IMG/VR virus record: IMGVR_UViG_3300024335_000053
Span: 1-22,168 of that record
Direction: 5' to 3' (one strand)
DNA length: 22,168 nt
From: a virus
Of the stretch, positions 6,574 through 12,091 are shown piece by piece. The first letter of the stretch is position 1, and each line of letters starts with the position of its first letter. A program made the translations under genes and the position numbers. The notes beneath the pieces are model-generated. The model had not been told where the DNA came from and made no database searches. It saw only the letters and a program-made list of their open reading frames with translations.

Positions 6574-6582
6574 ATTATACCA
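6574..6582 (-). promoter_or_regulatory. Extended -10 promoter of the middle operon
   Basis: The minus strand reads TGGTATAAT, an exact extended -10 element, within an 11-base string TTGGTATAATA that is also present at the packaging-operon promoter. No good -35 box is seen. The predicted start is near 6567, followed by AGGAGG and the ATG at 6548. It begins twelve bases after the stop of the NinG-like gene. Confidence 0.6.
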
Positions 6583-6593
6583 AAAACGCGCAA

Positions 6594-6977
6594 CTAATTG
6601 TACGAAACAATCACGTAGTCAGGGTTCTGCTCTTTCTTGCGAACTTCTTCGCGGTAGTGCTTGGCAATCTCATCCCGCACGGCTTTGTTGTCTTTCATGA
6701 ACCCACGCGCTTTCTCGCGCAATATGTCCATGTGGCCTTCGCCTAGATACTCGTTGCAGAAATCAGCAAACATAATCGGCGACTCTGTAAACAGGCGGTG
6801 GCAGGTGTAACAGCCAGTTAACAAATTGTCTAAGGAATAGCGAATCACCTTATTTCTGCGGCCATATATGTGCATGGCCTGATTCGTTTCTGTGTTGCCA
6901 CATCGGACACAAGCGCCGTCACGCAGGCGTACCGCTTTACTGCACCAGATATCAGCGTTTGTGCGCTTGATTGCCAT
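6594..6977 (-). CDS. NinG/HNH-like zinc-binding recombination protein
   Basis: This 127-residue protein has a cysteine/histidine core: C23-V-R-C26 (G-A-C-V-R-C-G), H36 (Q-A-M-H-I-Y-G-R-R), I-R-Y-S-L-D-N51 and C56-Y-T-C59-H60. The order C-x2-C...H...R-[FY]...N...C-x2-C is that of phage NinG (Rap) proteins and related HNH-type endonucleases, which bind zinc and process recombination intermediates such as Holliday junctions. A lysine/glutamate-rich helical tail follows. I prefer the ATG at 6977, because the longer frame would need a GTG at 7034 deep inside the upstream gene. The overlap with that gene is then 26 bases. Together with NinB, the SSB-like protein and the nuclease it forms a recombination set. 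Nuclease activity is inferred, not shown. Confidence 0.6.
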   Translation of the reverse strand: MAIKRTNADIWCSKAVRLRDGACVRCGNTETNQAMHIYGRRNKVIRYSLDNLLTGCYTCHRLFTESPIMFADFCNEYLGEGHMDILREKARGFMKDNKAVRDEIAKHYREEVRKKEQNPDYVIVSYN

Positions 6978-7116
6978 AGTAGGTCTCTTTAGTAAATTGA
7001 CGCTCGCGCAGTATGGCCTTTTCCCAGTTGCCACACTCGCAAAACCAGCCTCGTAGTTTGCCGTTGTCGCCAGTGAATTGAGGATTCATACCCTTACCGC
7101 AGTCAGTGCATTTCAC
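6952..7116 (-). CDS. Small zinc-ribbon protein
   Basis: This is a protein of about 54 residues with C-T-D-C-G-K-G-M near the start and W-F-C-E-C-G-N-W in the middle, two cysteine pairs spaced as in a zinc ribbon. The rest is basic. The start is uncertain: the GTG at 7116 overlaps the end of the upstream gene by 14 bases and begins just before the first cysteine pair, while an ATG at 7191 would give 79 residues but overlap the upstream gene by 89 bases. I chose the shorter form because the extra N-terminus looks like a shadow of the neighbour. It could bind DNA or another protein, and no function is known. Confidence 0.55.
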   Translation of the reverse strand: MKCTDCGKGMNPQFTGDNGKLRGWFCECGNWEKAILRERQFTKETYYGNQAHKR

Positions 7117-7348
7117 GGTCGAGTCGCCAGTCGTCAACAGTTGTGAGAAGCGCCGTAAGCCATGACGTTGTAAAAGAGTCAATATCGACATCTATTGTGA
7201 TCCCCTCGGGACAAGCAACGTCAATATACACGTCGGTCATATCTTCGTTGCGCATGTTAGTTGTAGCCGCTGTTATCGCATCTACCCTACAAACCACTTG
7301 CCCGCCGTCAGGTAGTGGCATTGAGAGGATGGGCATTTTTTCTATCAC
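7103..7348 (-). CDS. Small hypothetical protein
   Basis: This 81-residue protein is not one I recognise. It reads as a beta-rich N-terminal half (M-P-I-L-S-M-P-L-P-D-G-G-Q-V-V-C-R-V) and an acidic helical end (D-S-F-T-T-S-W-L-T-A-L-L-T-T-V-D-D-W). I chose the GTG at 7348, which overlaps the stop of the metallophosphoesterase gene as GTGA and has GAGG seven bases upstream. A longer frame would extend into that gene. It sits between the phosphoesterase and the zinc ribbon in the DNA-metabolism operon. Confidence 0.6.
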   Translation of the reverse strand: MIEKMPILSMPLPDGGQVVCRVDAITAATTNMRNEDMTDVYIDVACPEGITIDVDIDSFTTSWLTALLTTVDDWRLDREMH

Positions 7349-8505
7349 TGTAGTGCCTCGATACCTACCTTGAAGCGGCTGAATTCGCCGTGCTCTTTGT
7401 CTAATACTACACAACTAATCGACCGCTGTGAGCCATAGCCAGCACCTGAGTGCCAAGAATCTGGAGGCGGGAGTACAGACCAGCTCTCCCACGTAAGACC
7501 GCCTAGCTCTTCTGATTGCTTATGGTGAATATGGCCTGTCCATGCAAAGCGATACTTGGTGCGCCCCCACTCCTGCGCATAGTCGCGTGTGATTGCCTCA
7601 TACAGTTGGCGAGTGCGTATCTTGTCGCCGTGATGCGTAATCACAAAGTTATTGCCCCATTCAAAGTGGATGAACTTGCTGAAGTTGTCGAACACCTTCA
7701 CGCGCTTGTCTTTCTCATAGTACATGCGGAGCATTTCGTTTAGCCACAAAGAGGCGTCAGGGTCGTGGTTACCGCGAGCGTTGATCAGCCATACCTCATC
7801 GTACTGCTGAAGCATACGGGTGACGATAATCTGGAATAAATTGCCTGCGGCGCGTATGGTCTTGCCCGCTCTGCCGTCTACGTCCAAGGCTGTTCCTGCG
7901 CCCGTCTCGCCTTTTAAGTTATTAGCGTGAATCATGTCGCCGACGTTTAGCAAAACCCCTACAGAGCAATCGCCTGTGCTCTCCATAAGCTTATCGACGC
8001 CCTTGATGAGTGTGTCTTGCGCTATCTGCAAATCCCACGGGTCGCTACCTGTTTCGGGTGACCATGCCAGCATCCCAAGGTGATGGTCTCCAACGATGGT
8101 GACGGCCATGCGGTCTTTCTGCTTCTTGGCTTTGCTTTTCTTTACAGGCTTTGCAAGTCCCTGCAACTCGTCTTTAAGCCCAGCTTTAAAGTGGTCAAGT
8201 GCAACTTGTAGTGCGTGCTCTGCGTCTAACTGGCTCTTGACCCACTGCCCGACAGGTTGCCCCGCGTCGTTGTAGTACGTCGAGACACCCCTGACTGTGA
8301 AGCCGTCAGGTACTGGGTGCGTGTAGTCATGCTCGGGGCTGTATCCTTGTTTCGCGGCTACTGCCCTAACCGCTTCAAGGTGCCCTCTTACAGTGCCACG
8401 ACCTAAGCCCATCTCTCTAGCTATATCTCGCTGGCTCTGGCCTTCTTCTACTCGGCTGACAACTTCTCTCTGCCTTTCGGTTTTGCAAAACTGCAATAGG
8501 CTCAT
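7345..8505 (-). CDS. HTH-metallophosphoesterase fusion (putative DNA nuclease/phosphatase)
   Basis: This 386-residue protein has two parts. Residues about 9-50 form a helix-turn-helix (R-Q-R-E-V-V-S-R-V-E-E-G-Q-S-Q-R-D-I-A-R-E-M-G-L-G-R-G-T-V). After a lysine-rich linker (118-131) comes a calcineurin-like metallophosphoesterase domain with all five metal motifs: GDHH (139-142), GDMIH (189-193), GNHD (245-248), HHGD (291-294) and GHIH (324-327). Enzymes of this fold, such as SbcD/Mre11 and lambda phosphatase, use two metal ions to cleave phosphoesters in DNA, nucleotides or proteins. The attached DNA-binding domain favours a DNA substrate. The ATG at 8505 follows a run of eight G that doubles as ribosome site, two bases after the NinB stop. 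Confidence 0.85.
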   Translation of the reverse strand: MSLLQFCKTERQREVVSRVEEGQSQRDIAREMGLGRGTVRGHLEAVRAVAAKQGYSPEHDYTHPVPDGFTVRGVSTYYNDAGQPVGQWVKSQLDAEHALQVALDHFKAGLKDELQGLAKPVKKSKAKKQKDRMAVTIVGDHHLGMLAWSPETGSDPWDLQIAQDTLIKGVDKLMESTGDCSVGVLLNVGDMIHANNLKGETGAGTALDVDGRAGKTIRAAGNLFQIIVTRMLQQYDEVWLINARGNHDPDASLWLNEMLRMYYEKDKRVKVFDNFSKFIHFEWGNNFVITHHGDKIRTRQLYEAITRDYAQEWGRTKYRFAWTGHIHHKQSEELGGLTWESWSVLPPPDSWHSGAGYGSQRSISCVVLDKEHGEFSRFKVGIEALQ

Positions 8506-8507
8506 GC

Positions 8508-8948
8508 CTACCCCCCCCAGTTTTTTGCATACTCCGAATTTTGAGGCTTTGTGAGTTTGACCCCTAGGTCAATGGCCCAAGCCTCCACTTGTGTCATAAA
8601 GTATAGCATTTCTCCCCTGTCTAGCGTCGAAGTGCCGCGAACCTGTGCGGGTATAGTCGTTTTGCCCACCTCAACGTCTTCGGTTCCAAGAAACTTATAC
8701 TTCAGCATGAGCTTTAGATCGTCTTCTGTACCCGTAAACCCGCCTCGCTTTTTAAAGTGCCGAGTCATGTCCCTTACCCACACATGGAAAAGGTCGTTTT
8801 GACTAAGCGAGCGACGTGGCTTGTACTCCTTTACCTGCCACGCTACAGGTTTTTCCCAGCACCATTCCGTTTCAAGAAATTTCTTGAAGGCTTCAATGCG
8901 GTCTTTGATTTCAATCGGGTCTTTTATCAGCCAAAACTCGCCCATCAT
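8508..8948 (-). CDS. NinB-like recombination protein
   Basis: This 146-residue protein matches the NinB (lambda Orf) pattern: a W-E-K-P-V-A-W-Q-V-K-E-Y segment, then R-R-S-L-S-Q-N-D-L-F-H-V-W (residues 45-57), which is the hallmark R-S-x-x-Q-N-x-x-x-[HW] stretch, and a C-terminal helical region. In lambda this protein binds SSB and single-stranded DNA and helps load the annealing protein, acting as a recombination mediator. The window also encodes an SSB-like protein with the matching acidic tail. The ATG at 8948 overlaps the previous stop as ATGA. The last codons pass through a run of eight G before the TAG. Confidence 0.75.
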   Translation of the reverse strand: MMGEFWLIKDPIEIKDRIEAFKKFLETEWCWEKPVAWQVKEYKPRRSLSQNDLFHVWVRDMTRHFKKRGGFTGTEDDLKLMLKYKFLGTEDVEVGKTTIPAQVRGTSTLDRGEMLYFMTQVEAWAIDLGVKLTKPQNSEYAKNWGG

Positions 8949-9319
8949 CGCGTCACCCTCTGCCCGTCATACGTCACATACTGCCCGTACTTATCTAGGC
9001 ATGACTTTCGGAAGCGTTCGTTTTGCATAAAGTCGTGCGTCAGATCGTCGAGTTGTGACCATTGCTTCATAGGCTTTTTGCCTGTTTGCTCTTGCTCCTG
9101 CTGTGCAAAGGGACTGCCGCCTTTCTGATTTGCGCGTGAGAGCCATGAGTTAACAAAGCGAGGCATTCCCCGCTCAGTCTTACGCTTAGGCTCGTTAGAG
9201 TCTAACCACACAGCCATGACGTTAAGCTCTGCGAATACGTCTACCTCGGGGTACGCGTGTTGCCATCCTAGAAGTTGCTCGTCTGTTGGTTGCCAGTCTG
9301 TGCCATCTTTGCAAATCAT
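8945..9319 (-). CDS. Conserved early phage protein, possibly replication-related
   Basis: This 124-residue protein contains W-Q-H-A-Y-P-E-V-D-V-F-A-E-L-N-V-M-A-V-W-L-D-S-N and R-K-T-E-R-G-M-P-R-F-V-N-S-W-L-S-R-A. The order A-Y-P...E-L...M-x-x-W-L-x-x-N...G-M-x-R-F-V-x-x-W-L-x-R is one I associate with accessory parts of phage replication proteins, but I cannot name a function with certainty. The C-terminal third is glutamine-rich and charged. I chose the ATG at 9319, which overlaps the upstream stop as ATGA and has AGGTGG five bases before it, over a GTG three codons earlier without a ribosome site. Confidence 0.55.
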   Translation of the reverse strand: MICKDGTDWQPTDEQLLGWQHAYPEVDVFAELNVMAVWLDSNEPKRKTERGMPRFVNSWLSRANQKGGSPFAQQEQEQTGKKPMKQWSQLDDLTHDFMQNERFRKSCLDKYGQYVTYDGQRVTR

Positions 9320-9750
9320 GCGAGCCACCTAATTTCGCTTTTGTCGATCATATACATTGGCTCGATGTCGTCAGGTAAAGCCTTGCGGCCTTTCTGCGTA
9401 CCGCCAGCAATTTTTAGCGTTGCTTCACAATCAGACCATGCGCCTCCACCATGCACTTTCACAAAACCAATCTGAGCATTGTGGCGAAACACAAGGAAAA
9501 ACGGCTTGCCTGTCTCCTGCGCTAAATTGCACCCCTCTAAATACTTAGGCACGTTTAATCCTAAGAACAGGCTTTTTTTGTAGTCTTTCACTTCCGCCCA
9601 TGCCGCAACTTCCGCATCACGATAAAGCACTGCGTCGATGCGATACTTGCCGCCGTTACCTAACTTGTGCCAGTTGCATTTAAACGTCTTCGCAAACACG
9701 TCGAGAATTTCTGCCTCATTTGATAGATCTTGCGCTGTTTCTCTAAGCAT
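9316..9750 (-). CDS. PD-(D/E)XK-type nuclease
   Basis: This 144-residue protein has the core of the restriction-endonuclease-like fold. D39 (Y-R-I-D-A-V-L-Y) begins a strand and E53-V-K55 (A-A-W-A-E-V-K-D-Y) ends the next, which gives the D...E-x-K metal site. An N-terminal helix carries a glutamate (N-E-A-E-I-L) of the usual kind. The remainder is a mixed alpha/beta region with F-F-L-V-F-R. Proteins of this size and position often act as phage recombination nucleases or resolvases, but substrate and specificity cannot be told from the sequence. The ATG at 9750 overlaps the previous stop as TAATG with GAGGTGA upstream, so it is translated together with the gene before it. Confidence 0.65.
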   Translation of the reverse strand: MLRETAQDLSNEAEILDVFAKTFKCNWHKLGNGGKYRIDAVLYRDAEVAAWAEVKDYKKSLFLGLNVPKYLEGCNLAQETGKPFFLVFRHNAQIGFVKVHGGGAWSDCEATLKIAGGTQKGRKALPDDIEPMYMIDKSEIRWLA

Positions 9751-9995
9751 TACGCGTCACCTCGCACTATCTGAAAGTAGTCATCTGTCAGCTCAATAAA
9801 TTGCACGCCTGTTGCATTCTTACGGCCCATGTCTAACAGGGCATCGCTGTACAACTCTGTGAGGTCGCCAATCCAATCTCTTACAACATCAGCACGCCAT
9901 AACGCATCTTTTTCTTCCCAGCCATCAGCTACAACAATGTCGCCTTCGCCGCTCCATGCGTCTAACCTTAATCTTACTTCGTTCGTTAGTTTCAT
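9750..9995 (-). CDS. Small acidic hypothetical protein
   Basis: This 81-residue protein is not one I recognise. It is acidic and likely alpha/beta (L-R-L-D-A-W-S-G-E-G-D-I-V-V-A-D-G-W-E-E; W-I-G-D-L-T-E-L-Y-S-D-A-L-L-D-M). A consensus AAGGAG lies eight bases before the ATG at 9995. It is the first gene after the 390-base non-coding stretch and is followed, with a one-base overlap, by the PD-(D/E)XK nuclease gene. Confidence 0.6.
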   Translation of the reverse strand: MKLTNEVRLRLDAWSGEGDIVVADGWEEKDALWRADVVRDWIGDLTELYSDALLDMGRKNATGVQFIELTDDYFQIVRGDA

Positions 9996-10019
9996 ACCCT
10001 TCTCCTTTTTTTAGACAAT
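9991..10019 (+). promoter_or_regulatory. Candidate plus-strand promoter for the structured RNA
   Basis: TTCATA (9991-9996), a 17-base spacer and GACAAT (10014-10019) match four of six bases at both the -35 and -10 consensus. The predicted start, near 10026, falls two bases before the first arm of the outer stem of the structured region. The boxes are weak and overlap the start of the minus-strand gene at 9995, so the call is tentative. Confidence 0.3.
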
Positions 10020-10025
10020 AGGGAT

Positions 10026-10387
10026 CATTAGAGGCGGTTGTTGCCCTATACAAGTATCTAGCTAGTCCATCATTCATACAGTATCAGTGCAGATCATTAA
10101 CGGCTCTGCCAGACCGCGCCCTTACTACATGGCAACATAACCACTGTTCGTCCCCGCCTCTAAAGGTCGTAGGAATGAATCGGCTTTCTTGAGCGACTGC
10201 ACCTGAGACAGCACTATTTGACTAGGCTCGACTAGGCACTCATTTCGGAGGGATAGGTGAGATAGGTGTACAGACAGCTAGATTGCTGTACAATTCTTCC
10301 TATCCTTCTGAGTGCAATCTAAGGATGCCACAAGCTCCCTTCTCAAAGCAAGTGGTCGGCCCCGTCTCATCAACGGGGCTTTTTTTT
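10026..10387 (+). ncRNA. Candidate ~360-nt structured non-coding RNA
   Basis: This 390-base interval has no plausible gene, yet it holds nested inverted repeats and ends in a strong plus-strand terminator. Domain 1: a perfect 10-bp stem TTAGAGGCGG/CCGCCTCTAA (10028-10037 with 10154-10163) encloses a perfect 7-bp stem TGTTGCC/GGCAACA (10039-10045 with 10131-10137). Domain 2: three nested 7-bp stems, GCACTCA/TGAGTGC (10236-10242 with 10309-10315), GGATAGG/CCTATCC (10251-10257 with 10299-10305) and TGTACAG/CTGTACA (10267-10273 with 10286-10292). Then comes the terminator at 10359-10387. The T-tract is on the plus strand, against the direction of the surrounding genes, which argues for a separate transcript. 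It does not match tRNA, tmRNA or other RNAs I know. An origin of replication or a protein-binding region is the main alternative. Confidence 0.45.
10359..10387 (+). terminator. Intrinsic terminator, plus strand
   Basis: A 7-bp stem GCCCCGT/ACGGGGC (10359-10365 with 10373-10379) with a 7-base loop is followed by eight T residues (10380-10387). On the minus strand no T-run follows the hairpin, so it can end only plus-strand transcription. No plus-strand gene lies before it. Confidence 0.85.
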
Positions 10388-10595
10388 ACCTCCCTAATTT
10401 CAAAAACTCATCAACAGACATGTTGAAGTAAGCCGACAGCTGAACCACTCGACTCACCTTGGCATCTTCCCACTGCCGCCACCTGCTTACCTGCGTAGGT
10501 GTAACACTCATTGCCGACGCTAACTTTTCATTGTCAACGTCAGTGATCGCCTGCGCTCTCTTGATTGCCTTGCCTATCTTAAAATGGCAGATCAT
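10386..10595 (-). CDS. Small Cro/CI-type helix-turn-helix protein
   Basis: This 69-residue protein consists of one XRE-type DNA-binding domain. Helices of about residues 6-17 are followed by N-E-K-L-A-S-A-M-S-V-T-P-T-Q-V-S-R-W-R (22-40), the helix-turn-helix, and then L-S-A-Y-F-N-M-S-V-D-E-F-L, the usual closing helices of Cro/CI domains. It lacks any dimerisation or cleavage domain, so it resembles a Cro-like or CI-like regulator in its smallest form. The palindrome at 11962-11977 is a candidate binding site. The ATG at 10595 has AAGGAG seven bases upstream and lies inside the end of the SSB-like gene (17-base overlap). Confidence 0.8.
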   Translation of the reverse strand: MICHFKIGKAIKRAQAITDVDNEKLASAMSVTPTQVSRWRQWEDAKVSRVVQLSAYFNMSVDEFLKLGR

Positions 10596-10839
10596 CGTCT
10601 AGCTCCTTAGTCTGTAGTGACTGACGCGCCTGTTGCATACCCTGACTATGGACTTGCTCCTTAGCCGTCGTGCTGAGAGACATAAACGTGTTGCCGTTCT
10701 TGTCCTTCTTTAGCCACGCTGACAGCCAAAACTCGGTGCCATTGCCATCGGTATAGCTACCCTTGTAGTCAGGGTGCGTGTCCTTTTCCTTGCGGTCGTT
10801 CTTAAACAAGACTCCGCGATTGCTGTTGTCATACTGCAT
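10579..10839 (-). CDS. SSB-like protein with acidic C-terminal tip
   Basis: This 86-residue protein begins M-Q-Y-D-N-S-N-R-G-V-L-F-K-N-D-R-K, continues H-P-D-Y-K-G-S and F-W-L-S-A-W-L-K-K-D-K-N-G-N-T-F-M-S-L-S, and ends D-D-D-L-P-F. The body matches a common family of short OB-like phage proteins. The last six residues are the typical tip of single-stranded DNA-binding proteins, which recruits recombination and replication partners. A phage substitute for SSB, working with NinB, is the likely role. I chose the ATG at 10839 because GGAGG lies about eight bases upstream and the previous stop is one base away. An ATG at 10854 would overlap the neighbour. Confidence 0.65.
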   Translation of the reverse strand: MQYDNSNRGVLFKNDRKEKDTHPDYKGSYTDGNGTEFWLSAWLKKDKNGNTFMSLSTTAKEQVHSQGMQQARQSLQTKELDDDLPF

Positions 10840-10840
10840 C

Positions 10841-11452
10841 TTACTTCCCTCCATTCGGGTTTTGCTTCATGCACTTAACCTCGTGCGTTGTGAATACCCC
10901 GCCTTTCGTATAGGCGCGGCTAAACTTCTGTTTAACCTCGTTCGGTGTCTCTTCAATAATGCATCGCAACGTGTCCCACTCTTCATTAACTACTGCTGAT
11001 TTAATGCTGGCAACAAAGTCAAAGTGTTTGTCGATTGCATGCACGTAAGCAATCAACTGAGCCTCAATAGAGTCGGTAAATTCGTCTGCCTCCTCCTCTG
11101 AGTAAGTGTCACCAGCAACGCCAAGCAACTTTAAGATAACGCGGTCTTTTGCTCGCTTCTCTGCCATCGCAAACGGATAATCATTGCGACAGTTACGCGA
11201 GGACACCTCACCAATAGACCATTCTTGCCTGTCACCTAAGCGACCTGTCACCTGAATAACCACCTCTTTGCTTGCAGGGTTACTTAGTAAATGCACAGGC
11301 GCATCGAACTGAATGCCCTTGTTGGCGGCAATCTTCTCTAGCGCCTTATGGAGGACAACGGGCGTGCCATGACAATCCCATGTTGCAGACCCTACAGTCT
11401 CGTCAACATCTTTCAGCGCCTTCTCTAGCGCCTCGGGAATTTTATTAGCCAT
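10841..11452 (-). CDS. Conserved early phage protein, possible annealing (ERF/Rad52-like) protein
   Basis: This 203-residue protein contains an alpha/beta region with V-V-I-Q-V-T-G-R-L-G...E-W-S-I-G-E-V-S and then P-F-A-M-A-E-K-R-A-K-D-R-V-I-L-K-L-L-G (residues 93-111) and Y-S-E-E-E-A-D-E-F. The A-M-A-E-K-R-A-x-D-R-x-x-L-K-L-L-G helix is widely seen in phage proteins encoded next to SSB genes. Its position recalls the A-x-T-Y-A-R-R-Y-x-L helix of ERF single-strand annealing proteins. That comparison is by eye and may not mean homology. The context of SSB, NinB, NinG-like and PD-(D/E)XK genes supports a recombination role. A helical C-terminal part follows. The gene overlaps its upstream neighbour by one base. 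Confidence 0.45.
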   Translation of the reverse strand: MANKIPEALEKALKDVDETVGSATWDCHGTPVVLHKALEKIAANKGIQFDAPVHLLSNPASKEVVIQVTGRLGDRQEWSIGEVSSRNCRNDYPFAMAEKRAKDRVILKLLGVAGDTYSEEEADEFTDSIEAQLIAYVHAIDKHFDFVASIKSAVVNEEWDTLRCIIEETPNEVKQKFSRAYTKGGVFTTHEVKCMKQNPNGGK

Positions 11453-11742
11453 TAAATGCCTCCTTGGTTTTCGTAGTCGTAAGAATCGGCGTAACCAGCG
11501 TTGTACGCTTCTGGCATACCGTCGCGGTGTCTGATGCCTTCCTCTTGGTCAGTCCACCCCTTGATATAGTCTTGCTCTGCAAGCTCTAGGAAATCCGCTA
11601 GGCGGGCATCCATTGCCGCTTCGATAATCTGAAACGGCTTAGGCTTGTAGACAGACAGGTTTTTTAGCTGGCCTACCAGAGAATCAAGCTCTTCTATTAG
11701 CTCTCCCTTGATAAGCTGTGGCTCTACAAATTGCTTGGTCAT
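11452..11742 (-). CDS. Hypothetical early protein
   Basis: This 96-residue protein is not one I recognise. The first half is a likely amphipathic helix pair (L-I-K-G-E-L-I-E-E-L-D-S-L-V-G-Q-L-K-N-L-S). The C-terminus is rich in tyrosine, aspartate and glycine (A-Y-N-A-G-Y-A-D-S-Y-D-Y-E-N-Q-G-G). I chose the ATG at 11742 because a perfect AGGAGG (11749-11754) lies six bases upstream. The longer frame from 11829 would overlap the upstream gene in another frame. It is the second gene of the early operon. Confidence 0.6.
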   Translation of the reverse strand: MTKQFVEPQLIKGELIEELDSLVGQLKNLSVYKPKPFQIIEAAMDARLADFLELAEQDYIKGWTDQEEGIRHRDGMPEAYNAGYADSYDYENQGGI

Positions 11743-11753
11743 TTTTATCCTCC

Positions 11754-11945
11754 TCAAAATGATTCGCGTTCGAGATCGAGCAAGTCGCCAATCATGGCGT
11801 CGTAAATTTGCTTTAACTGAATGACGCACTGACCTTGGATGTCGGTCAGGTCGAAATCACGATCAGCCTTGTTAAGCTCTGCTAAAGCCTCGTCAAGCTT
11901 GTCGAGAATCTCGCTGTACTGCACGATTTGGTCATCTAATTGCAT
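11754..11945 (-). CDS. Small coiled-coil hypothetical protein
   Basis: This 63-residue, strongly acidic protein has heptad-like spacing of leucine and isoleucine (I-L-D-K-L-D-E-A-L-A-E-L-N-K-A-D) and is probably helical throughout. It is the first gene of the early leftward operon. GGGAG lies about six bases before the ATG at 11945, and the palindrome at 11962-11977 lies just upstream, so its transcription is probably controlled there. Small acidic early phage proteins sometimes bind host factors, but nothing in the sequence shows a specific role. Confidence 0.6.
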   Translation of the reverse strand: MQLDDQIVQYSEILDKLDEALAELNKADRDFDLTDIQGQCVIQLKQIYDAMIGDLLDLERESF

Positions 11946-11961
11946 AGTTTTCTCCCTTCAC

Positions 11962-11977
11962 TGTTCCACATGGAACA
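11962..11977. promoter_or_regulatory. 16-bp operator resembling a parS site
   Basis: TGTTCCACATGGAACA has perfect 7-base arms (TGTTCCA/TGGAACA) around a 2-base centre. It lies between the leftward early operon and the rightward gene at 12121. It differs at one base, in the centre, from the parS-type sequence TGTTCCACGTGGAACA bound by bacterial ParB proteins. It could be an operator for a phage repressor such as the HTH protein at 10386-10595, or a site for a ParB protein. The palindrome is certain; the binder is inferred. Confidence 0.6.
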
Positions 11978-12023
11978 ATGTAATAATGCACATTAATCTG
12001 ACAAGAAACAACCAATACGCGGG

Positions 12024-12091
12024 AAAAAATTAAAAAAAAGTTGAAAAACTTTGGAAAACGCTTGATAGGCGTTTCGTTTTGACTCGATAAT
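12024..12091 (+). promoter_or_regulatory. Plus-strand promoter with phased A-tract upstream element
   Basis: TTGATA (12062-12067), an 18-base spacer and GATAAT (12086-12091) form a good sigma-70 promoter for the gene at 12121. Four A-tracts of 6, 8, 5 and 4 bases (12024-12029, 12032-12039, 12044-12048, 12055-12058) lie directly upstream with centres 9 to 10.5 bases apart, so the DNA is probably curved and may serve as an UP element. The -35 box lies between inverted arms AAACGC (12056-12061) and GCGTTT (12069-12074), a possible operator. Confidence 0.6.

Noticed and set aside
7143-7373. Other plus-strand open frames such as this one
   Set aside because: They mirror minus-strand genes with recognisable motifs and good ribosome sites, and none has its own promoter or conserved pattern.
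10218-10246. Plus-strand promoter starting with TTGACT
   Set aside because: No acceptable -10 box lies 16-18 bases downstream; the sequence there matches the consensus poorly.
10026-10387. tmRNA, because the length (~360 nt) is right
   Set aside because: There is no tRNA-like T-loop (GTTCGAATC type), no CCA-type 3' end and no tag reading frame; the 3' end is an intrinsic terminator.
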